Shown piece after piece: positions 1 to 9,469 of a DNA stretch of 64,000 nucleotides. The notes beneath the pieces were generated by a model that saw nothing but the letters and a program-made list of their open reading frames with translations, did no database searches and was not told where the DNA came from. The stretch is from Unio delphinus. Taxonomy: Eukaryota > Mollusca > Bivalvia > Unionida > Unionidae. The stretch covers positions 5,879,501-5,943,500 of the forward strand of contig JAQISU010000118.1 of NCBI GenBank assembly GCA_029339505.1. The letters are read 5' to 3'. The translations under genes and the position numbers were made by a program. Every line of letters starts with the position of its first letter. The first letter of the stretch is position 1.

Positions 1-1
1 C

Positions 2-217
2 GAACCCAAAAACCAGAATGATCTCAATAACATCAACGATATCAACGATATCGGATACTGAGTTCTCAGTGACGGTCAGTATTTTTGATTCCACGATGTC
101 AAAATTAGAGCGACAGCATGAGTATAGCAGCTATGACAACACCGATGGCATTACTTCAACGAATAGTGGAGAACACGAACCCAGTACAAACAAGTATGAT
201 ATCAATAACATCTACGA
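2..217 (+). repeat. Partial duplication of the start of the minor-capsid-like gene
   Basis: Bases 2-41 and 176-217 are similar: both begin GAACCCA and run through ATGAT(C/A)TCAATAACATC. Both copies therefore encode a start M-I-S-I-T-S-T, followed by a short stretch ending E-F-S-V. The first copy then diverges. This looks like a tandem duplication of the 5' end of the gene, or a decayed paralogue just upstream. Confidence 0.5.
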
Positions 218-1514
218 AACCCGAGTTTAGTGTAAATTTTCCTAGCCCAGTCCCCGTGAAGGAGATAGCGCTAGCAAAACTACGAATGTATCACAGTTGG
301 CCTAATATCAGATCAAAATCATTTGGTGGTCAACAACCGAATAATTCACTGGTATTTGCTAATAAGAATAAACCAGACGGGACTCCAGACTGGAACGTCG
401 TTTCAATACCAACCGGATCATATCAAATTGAACAAATCAATGATGAATTCGCGCGTAGAATAAAATCGATTACTGGAAAAGAATCAAAAATCGCTATAAC
501 GGTTCATGAACCGACACTATCATCCGCAATTGAAATAAGCACAGAAGGATACGTCGTAGATATCTATAACAGCTCGATCAGAACCGTACTAGGATGGCCT
601 GAATTACCACCCCGGGGGGAAACCGTTGATATACCCGAACCACAAAAAAATGATTATATCACGGACAGAATAAACCCCGATAATCCAAAAAAAAGTTATA
701 AAGATTACCAATCCAGTGAAGATTTTTTTTATTTCTTCTACTCCACAATTGGGGAAGAGGAGGAGGAGGGGGAGGGGGTCAAGAGGGATATTATGTTGTT
801 AACGAACCTAAAATTATTGAAAATTTCACAGAGATGGAATATGATTTTTTACTGTTGTTAATATCCATTAAATCCGGCTCTCTCACCCGAGATGAATTTA
901 TCAGCGTCGTAGAAATATGCAATAAAATTATCGACGACATGGAAACATTTAATTTACGAATTATTCAAGTTATACTAGATGATGATCACCCCAAGTCGAG
1001 AACAGAGTTTGCATTAACTATTGGTATCCCCGTTAAGGATATTCCAACATTTAAACTACCAGGATATAACGTACCAGAACTAAAAAAAATTCTCAGTGAT
1101 GCCATCGATGTTGGTTTTAAAATAATTCATGATGCATGGAAAAAAACAACATCACCGGAAATTAAAATCCTCAAACATAATAATGACCCAGACGGTGGCG
1201 GCAGACATATCGCTCCGTTCAACGTGAATATATCCTCAGTGATTGCGCTCAATTTAGTATGCGATGTTATCGAAGGAAGCTATCAAATTAATCTCGAACG
1301 ATCAAATCAAGCTCAGCAAGGATATATTTTGTATTCATTTGCACCAATAGCCCCTCCAGGATTTTTAATAATTGAGTCTCCGGTTAATCCAGTCTAAATG
1401 CGGTGTCATAATAATTCGCTAACCAGAATTAATTTTAAACTCACTGACCAGTCCAATAATCTGATTGATCTACAAGATGAGGTGTTAGCGATTAGTCTGT
1501 TTGTGAAATCTTAG
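118..1514 (+). pseudogene. Minor capsid (penton-like) protein of a Polinton-like element, broken
   Basis: The reading frame opens at ATG 118. A second in-frame ATG at 196 (M-I-S-I-T-S-T) is the more likely start, because family members begin with a short stretch before the FSVNF-type motif. The frame is lost in a purine-rich tract near 760-780. It resumes in the frame read from about 790 to 1397, meets an in-frame TAA at 1395-1397, and continues in the same frame to a natural stop at 1512-1514. The C-terminal part has the APPGF...ESP block and a final LTDQSNNLIDL stretch. I know these from minor-capsid/penton-like proteins that accompany protein-primed PolB genes in cnidarian and arthropod Polinton-like elements. 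Assignment is by remembered family pattern. One frameshift plus one nonsense codon make it a pseudogene or reflect assembly error. Confidence 0.6.
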
Positions 1515-1559
1515 TGATTTTCATCGTAAAAAAATTATTAACCAGAACTGAAAGTTCAT

Positions 1560-1822
1560 CAGCAGAGAGGGTGAGTGAAAACAAGTTGCGACCAAAATTA
1601 GTTAAAAAATCGTAAAAGTCTCCGTTTTCATTTTTTTTAGTTAAAATGAGATTTCGTAGGGAAGGCTCGTTAAAATTTCAATCAATTTTTTGTCTAAAAA
1701 CGTTGTAGGGTTTTCCCCTGAGACATTTTTTTTGGTTAAAATGAGATCGTAGGAAGGCTCGTTTTAAGATTTCAATCAAAATTTTTTCTCAAAACGTTGT
1801 AGGGTTCACCCTCTCTGCTGCT
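1560..1822. repeat. Terminal repeat region: two about 97-bp tandem units inside an inverted repeat
   Basis: Two imperfect tandem units (about 1632-1717 and 1728-1807) share TTAAAATGAGAT, AGGAAGGCTCGTT, ATTTCAATCAA and AACGTTGTAGGGTT. They are bracketed by a 15-bp inverted repeat, CAGCAGAGAGGGTGA at about 1560-1574 and its complement at 1806-1820. The layout (element end, then tandem repeats, then genes) matches the ends of the palindromic element, although the sequences differ. Confidence 0.6.
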
Positions 1823-2076
1823 GGAATATTCATCGTTTGGTGTGAAATGTTAATAAACTTAATTTAGTGCAACACTGTACACTGGTCCGGGGTTTACTTG
1901 ACCTTTTTGAGATTTGAATTTTTCAAGAAAATTTCACATTCGTTACTAAATATTGGATGATTTTTCGGATATTCTTAAGTGTCGAATTAATTTACCAGCG
2001 ATGCCTCACCCATGGCTTGTGTTGACATCATATGCCACAACAACGAAAGCAGGTTGTATTTATTTTATATAGTCCA

Positions 2077-2376
2077 TCATCGAATAGCTTTCGTGACTCG
2101 AATACTGGGTAAATAATAAACCCACGAAGTTTGGCATTGTTTAGTATATTCTTTAAGCTTGCGTAAAGTATCATGTATAATCTCACACTGATGCGGGGAC
2201 AACCACTCGCAGGATATCGCCCGTTCTTCTTTTGCTAGCGGAAAATCATTGGCTATATCACGAAACACGTCAAAGAAATTCGCGACCAACAACAGGTCTG
2301 ATTTCAAATGTAGATCACAATAGCCAAGACCAGACTTTGTTTCAATGTCGTTGCCAGAATTATCGTCGCGAGACAA
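2077..2376 (-). pseudogene. Possible relic of a protein-primed-type DNA polymerase B
   Basis: A 99-codon open frame contains GYCDLHLKSDLLLVANFF, which resembles the exonuclease III region of Polinton-type PolB (YHDLYLKTDVLLLAD type). It also contains NDFPLAKEERAIS...WLSPHQ, which resembles the stretch downstream of polymerase motif A; the palindromic element has HNDYPFLVEK...MLSPEQ there. The two pieces lie closer together than in an intact gene, so the copy would be deleted as well as truncated. No catalytic motif survives. It may be unrelated, because the likeness is judged by eye. Confidence 0.4.
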
Positions 2377-4148
2377 CGATGAATGTAATGTCTCGATCAG
2401 GTGATAATTTGAGTTTCAGAAACCTCTTCTAGTAAACAACATCAACGTGTCAGTGTTAGTTATACCATATCGACTGGTGATTATACAACGATCGTTACCA
2501 TACGCTGCAAAGTTACAGACTAACTTGTCCCGTCTGGAATTCAGATTTTAACTAGTCAATGAAATGGAGCTGGTCCAACCTGAACATCTGTATTTGTACA
2601 TGTTGTTGATGATTACGCTTCTTGGTGCCTTCGATGCTGCTGAGACTCCTTGCATTTAGTTACTATCATGCCCACATAATTTATAAAGCACCAAAAGGAT
2701 CTTTGTTTTGTTTAGGTAAAGTCGTAACTGTAGAATGGATACATTGTCAATGGCTGTCCATATATACCAGTAATGTGACAATGGTCACGAAGTTTGATTG
2801 CAGTAGCACTAATAGCGGTCACAGATCCAGCAGTGAGTTTCCGCTGAAAACAAGTGAATGTTATCATTGGTCATAAGAATGTCCACGGAAGAAGAACGCT
2901 GTTCTTGATGCATTTCGCCGTCAACAGTGTAGACTTAATTTGCCTGTCGCATATGACTACAGTAAAACTGACACCGCACGAGACTTCTACACCGACTTGC
3001 TAGTATTGTCACTGTTGTTTTTATGCATTAAAACTGTTTTTGTTGCCGTGTTGTGAAAGTTTTAATTATTTTTAACATTAATAAACTTTGATGTTGAACA
3101 CCCATTTTCCTTGCTTCATTGAACTGTAATGATTATAAATTTCTGATCAAAGATTGTACGATTTTGGTGATGATAAAACTAGCCTTTAGTTTACTCTGTG
3201 ACGATGAGATGACTTTAGATTCAATCTATTGAGATTTCGTTAAGTCCCATATAACACTGTGCCCATATTATTATGAAAGAATGTTTTAATTTCGGTTTTT
3301 AAAAAGATATCATAATTCAGGGTGACAAGAATTTCCTGATGAGCTGAATATTTGCGATTTACCCTTTTATAAAAGATGAGTTATCAGCGCCAAAATGAAT
3401 TTATCGAATAAATAATCACCACTCGGCTTCTGTTTATTGGTGATATCAAGGTGATGTGGAATCCCCAACCTCTGTTGCAGCTAGATATATCGTGATGATC
3501 GAGATAAAAATATGTTGATGACGCGCGCGCAGCTGCTAAGACATCCTCGCACAGCTGAATTCTCAATCCAACATTAAAGTTTGCTCGTCTCCGATATGCT
3601 TGCACAATGCAGCGAGCATTGCGCGCACATCTACCATTCGCTTAGAGGGAACGTTGGACGTAAGGTATTATTGTGGTCAGAGCTGTCATCCCACATGCAT
3701 AGGTTTAGTTACGAGTCTACAACGTACAGGATCAAGAACGATTAGTATGAGTTGAGACAAAGTGATGTCACAAATAGATCCGGTTATCATTCCAGAGCCT
3801 ATATGATAAAACACGTGATTGGCATGGAGTTAGATAGTCTGATCAGACATGTAGGTCCGATAGGCAGAGCCTAACGTTTCATGGACAAAACTCTTAGGTA
3901 CAGATTGTAGGAAGGTCCGGCCGGCAATCCGGTGCCTTTGTGTAGCAAGAGTGACCCCACTCAACAGGTCCAAAGTGGCGGCTTAGATATATAGCCCATC
4001 TTTCATGAACACATAGCAATTGCAATCAGGGGCAGTTAGATTACAGTGTCAGATAAATAATGGCGTTCAATTGGCACGATATTTCCTAACAAATGTTTGG
4101 CATACATTTCTGTTCAGATGGTGTAAACAAATGAAATGAAATGCAGTT

Positions 4149-4225
4149 CCTCTCATATCACCAGTCTTCGTTTACTTTTCATCTTTTCCTCTCATATCAC
4201 CAGTCTTCATTTACTTTTCATCTTT
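4149..4225. repeat. Two-copy tandem repeat, about 42 bp
   Basis: CCTCTCATATCACCAGTCTT, followed by (C/A)GTTTACTTTTCATCTTT-like sequence, occurs twice back to back. It sits at the start of a CT-rich stretch that leaves long but low-complexity open frames. Confidence 0.7.
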
Positions 4226-4832
4226 CTTACTTCTTTTCTCTTTCTTAGTCATCTTTACTTTTTTCTTTCTTCATTACTGTTTTTCTTTCAACCTTCTTCC
4301 TATATCACTGTTAGTTCATGCTCTCTTTCTTTCCTCCTTTACTCATTTATGCATTCACTTCTCGTCTTTTCTATTCTTTCTTTCCTATATTTAGATATAC
4401 ATTTCATCCGTCCTTCCTTACTTCTCGCCTTTCAACACCACATATCACATCGCATCCATTACATCATCATACGACTTTTTCATATGAAAAAGAAAATAAC
4501 GCAAGGAAATCTTCCCAACACAACATGGCTACCAGGCTCGTTTAACAAACCGCTTGTGCGACTCAGAGAAATCTACACTAAGCGAAAGCATAACTAAGTG
4601 TTTAATCCAAAACGAGGCCCACATAAAATCTACACAAAATTAATTGATGGATTGAAACATAATCGTTTTTAACTTCTTTGTAAGTACTAAAATTGTAATC
4701 GGCCCATTTAAAGCTCTTAAAAGGTCATGGTCCGTAACCATGGTGACACATATGTACCTGCGTTCGTTGTTAATGGTTAGCATGTATATACATAATCATG
4801 AAAAACAAGGAAGTTTCCACATAGGCCGCCAC

Positions 4833-4834
<2 letters not shown>

Positions 4835-4902
<68 letters not shown>
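4835..4902. repeat. (AT)n microsatellite
   Basis: An uninterrupted AT run of about 68 bases. Similar long AT tracts occur at 34054-34126 and 55438-55541, each near members of the same dispersed repeat family. Confidence 0.95.
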
Positions 4903-4905
<3 letters not shown>

Positions 4906-5049
4906 GTTTGCTATATTTTAGGGGGTTGGGGGGTGTCAGTGGGTGGTGATTCGTGGGTTCTATTAAGGTACTTTTTGTTACAATCTTCGTTCGATTCTGA
5001 AAATTTTGGTGAGACTACAAACAAGACAAAACATGATTAGTAAAGTAAA

Positions 5050-5960
5050 ATGAAAAAAAGCATGCACAGGAGACAAGGAAGATCGATTATAATCTGGACA
5101 TGGATAGAAGAGCCTGGGTAAGATATCATCTTCTGCATACATATGTAATTTAACCTGTGTCAAACTACACCACAGCATGTAATCTGTCCAACGTGAAACT
5201 ACACCAAATTAAAGATTTGCCAGGTTTCGGCAGTAGTACACATAAACAGTGGAGCTGACTGGCGTTAACATAGTAATTAATTACTTCTTTCAAAAATGAT
5301 CTATGTTTTGTAATATGTTATGTGATTCAAATACGATTTTTATTCAATAATATCTGATAAGATTGACATCTAAAAGTGAAATGGGGATTAAGTTCAATCA
5401 CCATACAAATTAAAGTGTCTTGCAAATCTCTGTATCGAGCACGTTTGAGGTCAATCTACACAGACCGAAACGGTTGGACGCAAGTAATGCGTCGACTTAC
5501 ACAGACCTATATGAATGAACTCAAGTAATGGCATCGACTTACACAGACCAATACGGTCGGATTCAAGTTATGGCGTCAACTTGTACAGACCAATGTGGGT
5601 GGTCTCAAATTATGACGTCGACTTACATAGGCCTATATGTATTGTCTCAAATTATGACGTCCAACTACACAGACCAATGTGTATGGACGCAAGTTATCTC
5701 TTCTGCATACATATGTATTTCCATTTAACTGAAATAATATGTAACTTTATATTTAGTGACATCTGCTATTATTCGAGAGATAAGGCGCCATTCATAGTGT
5801 TGATGAATAGAGTAACTACTTCCGTTTTTCTAAGGAGTGATTGAGAAAAGACAATACCATTGCCCATGTGACATGATTAAGGCATTGTTGTTTGCGTGTG
5901 AACTAGGAAGAAAGGAGAACAAACATTTCAGGGTCACTTTACAGCACAATGTAATATACC
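5050..5960. repeat. Dispersed repeat copy with 41-42 bp minisatellite
   Basis: Six degenerate units of about 41-42 bp (5457-5700) each read roughly 'CTTACACAGACCAATATG..TGG..TCAAGTTATGACGTCGA'. They are followed by a conserved tail, TCTCTTCTGCATACATAT, and then by GGCGCC- and GCGTGTGAACTAGGAAGAA-containing sequence. The same minisatellite (about three units) and tail recur at 35480-35870. Non-coding. Open frames through it arise from the repeat period. Confidence 0.7.
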
Positions 5961-6016
5961 GTAATAATAATAACAACAACCTCCCACCTACCCATTCATG
6001 TGATTTACGATCGAAA

Positions 6017-6022
6017 ATGGCA
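6017..6022. other. 6-bp target-site duplication, left copy (ATGGCA)
   Basis: ATGGCA directly precedes the left end AGTAGTAATAGGGG. The same six bases directly follow the right end ...ATTACTACT at 33402-33407. A 6-bp duplication with 5'-AG...CT-3' ends is the hallmark of Polinton integrases. Confidence 0.95.
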
Positions 6023-6378
6023 AGTAGTAATAGGGGACGATAGGGGGACGATGGGAAATCCAGTCAAAAACAGCTTGGGATACTATGGGGCACATATTTA
6101 TGGGGACAATGGGAAATCCAGTCAAAAACAGCTTGGGATACTATGGGGACAAAACAGCTTGGGATACTAGAGGGACAAGGGAAATTGAACATGGTGGGAC
6201 TGTATAGGGACAAGAAAAAAATAGAACAGGGTGGGACTGTATAGGGACAAGGGAAAATTAAACATGGGAAATAGAATTGGTATAGGTAGAGGGGACTGTA
6301 GAGGGACAAGGGAAAAAAAATGGCGGCAATAGAAAGCTACTATCTTTTCGAGATTTATGAGTGGCCCTGAAAAGGACC
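6023..6378 (+). repeat. Polinton left terminal inverted repeat
   Basis: Matches the complement of 33047-33401 with about five visible differences (for example GACGATGGG versus GACAATGGG, and 8 versus 7 A's before TGGCGGC). Inside are short imperfect tandem units built on 'CAGCTTGGGATACTA' and 'GGGACTGTATAGGGACAAG'. The inner edge coincides with the histone-type stem-loop, so both ends carry that signal in outward orientation. Confidence 0.95.
6363..6378 (-). terminator. Histone-mRNA-type 3' stem-loop (left TIR)
   Basis: Read on the minus strand the site is AAAGGTCCTTTTCAGGGCCAC. Six pairs (GGTCCT/AGGGCC, one G-U) enclose the loop TTTC. This fits the metazoan replication-dependent histone 3' element GGYYCTTTTYAGRRCC with flanking AAA and AC. 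It starts 21 bases after the stop of the upstream minus-strand gene. A purine-rich CTCGAAAAGATA follows about 12 bases later, where the U7 snRNA-binding histone downstream element normally lies. Function is inferred from the motif. Confidence 0.8.
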
Positions 6379-6398
6379 TTTGGATACTTCTTCTTCTT

Positions 6399-6971
6399 TT
6401 ATTTTCTGTCGCTGTTCCACCACCTTTTAATTTTACCAATGATCCCCGTTTTCTTCTTCTTCTTGTCCTCGGGAATCCAATTGGGATGTCCCATAGCTCT
6501 AAACTTTTCCTGAAGTCTCATCCATCTTAGATTTAGTAGATCAAAGTCCTCTTTCTTCTTTTTGTTCTTTTTTTCCTTTCTCTCCTTAGACCAGTTTTCT
6601 TTAATCTGGATCACCTGCTCTTCCATCACTATTCTCATCATTGCTTCTGCTTTCTTTAGTCTGTCTAGACCCCACTTCACATATTCCCACTCTATCAGAT
6701 GTAATGTTTCTTCTAGAAAACACCTGACTTTGATGACATGATCAAGTGCCTGCTTCAAGTCTCCTATTCGTATATATTTTGTTTTTATACGTCTTCTTAA
6801 TTTCTGGTCTTCCTCCTCTATCATACCTTCTAATAGATCTCTTGATAATTTCAGTTGGTTTACAAAGCCCAGGTTACTCTGAAATTCTTCCTCAAGTCTT
6901 TCCACTTCATACTCTGCATCAAGAATCCCAAACCAGCTGTCTCGGAGTTGGATAAATAAGTCGAAATTCAT
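6399..6971 (-). CDS. Coiled-coil protein next to the left TIR, function unknown
   Basis: An intact frame of 190 residues from ATG 6971. The frame is open further upstream, but only from a TTG. A TATA-like CTATAAAA at about 7015-7024 lies roughly 45 bases upstream. The protein is strongly charged and predicted helical: heptad-like runs of E, L, I and K through the first 120 residues, a lysine block (about KERKEKKNKKKK) near residue 145, and a basic C-terminus containing WIPEDKKKKK. I see no enzyme motif. It ends 21 bases before the histone-type stem-loop. The relic at 58.9-59.3 kb has a decayed gene in the same place, which supports a conserved end gene. Similar helical basic proteins could be structural or DNA-binding; this is not established. 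Confidence 0.65.
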   Translation of the reverse strand: MNFDLFIQLRDSWFGILDAEYEVERLEEEFQSNLGFVNQLKLSRDLLEGMIEEEDQKLRRRIKTKYIRIGDLKQALDHVIKVRCFLEETLHLIEWEYVKWGLDRLKKAEAMMRIVMEEQVIQIKENWSKERKEKKNKKKKEDFDLLNLRWMRLQEKFRAMGHPNWIPEDKKKKKTGIIGKIKRWWNSDRK

Positions 6972-7001
6972 CTTGATGTGTTCAAAATTGAATGACTCCA
7001 A

Positions 7002-8375
7002 GGAATGAATTTGAGTTTTTTATAGTTATCGCCGTCCTCGAGGGACATTTGGACAACTTTTATAGCTACCATGTCGCTAGCCATTTAAGGTCCCTTGGGG
7101 GGGGGGGGGTCGCTACTCCCCCCCTCAGGATTTACAGTGCTTAAATGCACTATAATTTAAATAGGGCGTTCTTCTGAATTACTAAAAAGTAACTATCAGA
7201 AGAAATGGAAGCCCATAGGGTGGGTAGGAATAGTACCTACACACACCCACCCCTATCGATATCAACCAATCGGAAATCAAAGTAAGGTAGCGAGGGAAAA
7301 CGTTTTCTCATTTCGCTAGTAATTAATGAAGTCGGAAGCGGAAAAGGCGACAAGGGTCCAGGTCCAGGGGCCCGCAGAGTCCCGCGACACAGCAGCACAC
7401 ACAAGAGCACACCAAGCAAGAGACAACAAGGCCACGAACGCAGTCCACACCTGAAACGAAAAGGGTCGCACTTATTTCAAATTCAGTCCAGTTAAACTAA
7501 TGGACGGCTAAAATTCCAATAATGTGTAAGCCACCTGTGCAATTTATCAAATATCTAAGTCGAAGAATTATTATTTATCACCTATCGGTCTAAAAAGTCT
7601 AGTACATAAGCGTACATGGTATAGTCCCTAACAAATTTAAGAATTAAAATGTCTAAGCGACATATAATAGTGTAGTCAATGGTAGTTTATTTTTAGTTAT
7701 GAATTTTGCTGGAGGTACCAATAAAAAGTCATATCAGCTTTTTAGGGCCACAGAATAGTTATTCAAAAAGGGGTACTCGTAACCAAATGAGTCCCCTATT
7801 ATTCAGGCAATGAAAAGATAAATGGCAATATCTTTTCTTTGACTGCTTTATTCGAGTAGTCCGATGCTGGCGACACATCAGAAGACCGCTGTGATTGCAT
7901 CAAAATGCTGGCTATCCAAGGTAGTGTTTCGCTGACTTGGTGATATCATCCTACGGCAGCCTGCGGGTTACTCAATACTTTGATATCACCAGTCAGCGCG
8001 CCTCAGGTCCGCCACATTGTTTAGTTTCCCATGGCTGGTTACAATGTGGTTCCAGTACTTCGATGAGGGAGCAAGTCCGCTTCAGTGTCCGCCATTTTTC
8101 TTCACCACGTGGTTATAGTGGGCTACCCAGTTTCCATAAGTCTTTGTCGTCTGCCGCTTGTTAAAGGGACTTATAACTTCTCCAAAATATTTCCGCTGTG
8201 TAGTCCACTGCCCCACATCATGATGTTTCTCTTCGTAGTGTAGTGAGTTGATGCCGTGTTGAGCCGTCCTTAGCTGTAAAGCCCGGGAAAATGTGCTTTC
8301 GCACCCGTCGTGACGTCATCAGGTCGCCAGCTCCAGAAAAGCCGTCCTACTCGATCTGCAGTCTCTGCCTGAATG
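7002..8375. other. Gene-free Polinton segment left of the LINE
   Basis: No sustained open frame and no recognisable capsid or protease sequence on either strand. Near the left it carries a G10 tract (about 7098-7108) and the promoter of the adjacent coiled-coil gene. The rest of the major capsid gene, and usually a cysteine protease gene, would be expected here. Their absence suggests that sequence was deleted when the LINE inserted or later. A short inverted motif GGTGATATCA/TGATATCACC sits at about 7941-7990. Confidence 0.5.
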
Positions 8376-8723
8376 AATTGTGTCAAGTTCTGTTCTGTTC
8401 TCTTGGGGTTTTGGTGGTGTTCGTACCTTGGTACATGTACCACCGGTTAATGTGTGCACCGCACACTTCTTAGATTATCCACAGGGACGGAATTGTGCCA
8501 CGTCCCAGGGCATTAATGTGTTCATGGAACACTACTGAAATTCTGGCCGTCTAGGTTGGTTCTTGGCCGTCTGGGCTGGTTCTTGTATAAAGGATGTTTC
8601 TGACGTTTCTGATGTCATAGGTCGGTGCTGCTTGATTCCAGGCTAGGTCTAGACATCGCCGTATATTTTAATTTTGAATGATCAGTGCTGTTTAATTAGA
8701 AGGTCGAGAATGGAACCAGGTTT

Positions 8724-8759
<36 letters not shown>

Positions 8760-9469
8760 GTTGTTGTTTTGTTGTTGTTGATTGTTTTGTTGGTTGTTGT
8801 TGTTTTGTTGTTTTTGTTTGTTGATGTGTGTTGTTGTTTGTTTTATTGTTGTTGTTTGTTTGCGTTTGTTGGCTGTTGTTATTGTTGTGTGTGATAAATA
8901 TATATATAAATATATATATTTTTTATTATTTTTTTTTTTTTTTTTTTTTTTTTTTCCTGGTTCCAATAGGTGGGAGTACGGAAGGAAAGAGAGAAGATGT
9001 TGTTAGTCATGCAGAGGCCATATGTTATGAGAGATGGTATTATAGGGGTGGGGGATAGGTTTGTTTGATATATTTTAAGTGTGTGTGTGTGTGTATGTAT
9101 AGGTTATCCTACTTGTATTAGTTACTGGTGTTATATTTTGTTGAGAAGGCCTGTGTCTTTAAGATATTGTATGATATTCCGGTATGTTGTTTCAATATTA
9201 TTGTTTGCGTTTTGGAAGATTTCCGGGTATGTATGAGGGGATCCGATTTCCGCCTGTTTTGATATTAGTTCCTTTCTTTCTTTTCTCAATTTCGTGCAGT
9301 CGTTTATAACGTGTGATAAGTCTTCAGGGACTTTGCAGTGATAACAATTTGGGTTATTTGGGAATGAGCCGAGGTATTTGCCGAAACTGTTGGCCAATTT
9401 TGTTTTCCCTGTTAATAGCCGATTTATAATTATTAGCTCCTGAGACTTAAGTTGAGGACTTTTGCGATT
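8376..9469 (-). repeat. LINE 3'-end direct repeat, copy A
   Basis: Nearly identical to 15992-17086. It covers the last codons of ORF2, the 3' untranslated region, and the T-tract/CAA-rich hairpin block. Identity ends on the left around GAATTGTGTCAA and on the right around GCGATTTC. Differences include CTTTGCAGTGATAA versus CTTTGCTGTGATAA and the lengths of the T tracts. Confidence 0.85.
8709..8966 (-). repeat. A-tract-flanked hairpin block in LINE 3' UTR, copy A
   Basis: A 10-bp inverted repeat (TGGAACCAGG at 8709-8718 and CCTGGTTCCA at 8957-8966) encloses two long T tracts (A tracts on the LINE strand) and a CAA/ACAACAA-rich core with a short ATATAT stretch. A second copy lies at about 16329-16580. 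Lysine/asparagine-rich open frames here are artefacts of composition. Confidence 0.75.

Larger units (their letters stand above)
1..1822. mobile_element. Right end of a Polinton-like element (left part outside window)
   Basis: The window opens inside a virus-like element. It holds a minor-capsid-like pseudogene (118-1514) followed by about 300 bases of non-coding repeats. The proposed edge at 1822 rests on sequence ending ...CTCTGCTGCT, which read inward is AGCAGCAGAGAGGG. This resembles the AGTAGTAATAGGGG and AGTAGTATGG ends of the two complete Polintons in this window. The expected 6-bp target duplication (GGAATA, 1823-1828) cannot be tested because the other end is outside. Gene type and AT-rich codon use are closer to the palindromic element than to the 27-kb Polinton. 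The boundary is inference. Confidence 0.5.
1823..6022. other. Non-coding DNA left of the 27-kb Polinton
   Basis: I see no convincing host gene here. The stretch contains a possible polymerase relic (2077-2376), a pyrimidine-rich tract (4136-4400), an AT microsatellite (4835-4902) and a dispersed repeat with a 41-42 bp minisatellite (about 5050-5960). The Polinton target site ATGGCA (6017-6022) ends the stretch. Confidence 0.6.

Noticed and set aside
4136..4597. 153-codon serine/leucine/phenylalanine-rich frame
   Set aside because: Pyrimidine-rich low-complexity DNA with a short tandem repeat; no homology or regulatory support.
5457..5700. CRISPR-like spaced repeats
   Set aside because: Units are contiguous and degenerate without unique spacers, in a eukaryotic repeat context.
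6064..6439. Open frames rich in YSP/CPYTVPP in both TIRs (also 33115-33360)
   Set aside because: They are TIR subrepeats read as codons; present identically in both TIRs and lack gene context.
8682..9058. Lysine/asparagine-rich and phenylalanine/leucine/valine-rich open frames around the T tracts (also 16292-16674)
   Set aside because: They are translations of homopolymer and CAA/TTG repeats in the LINE 3' UTR, repeated in both copies, with no family likeness.
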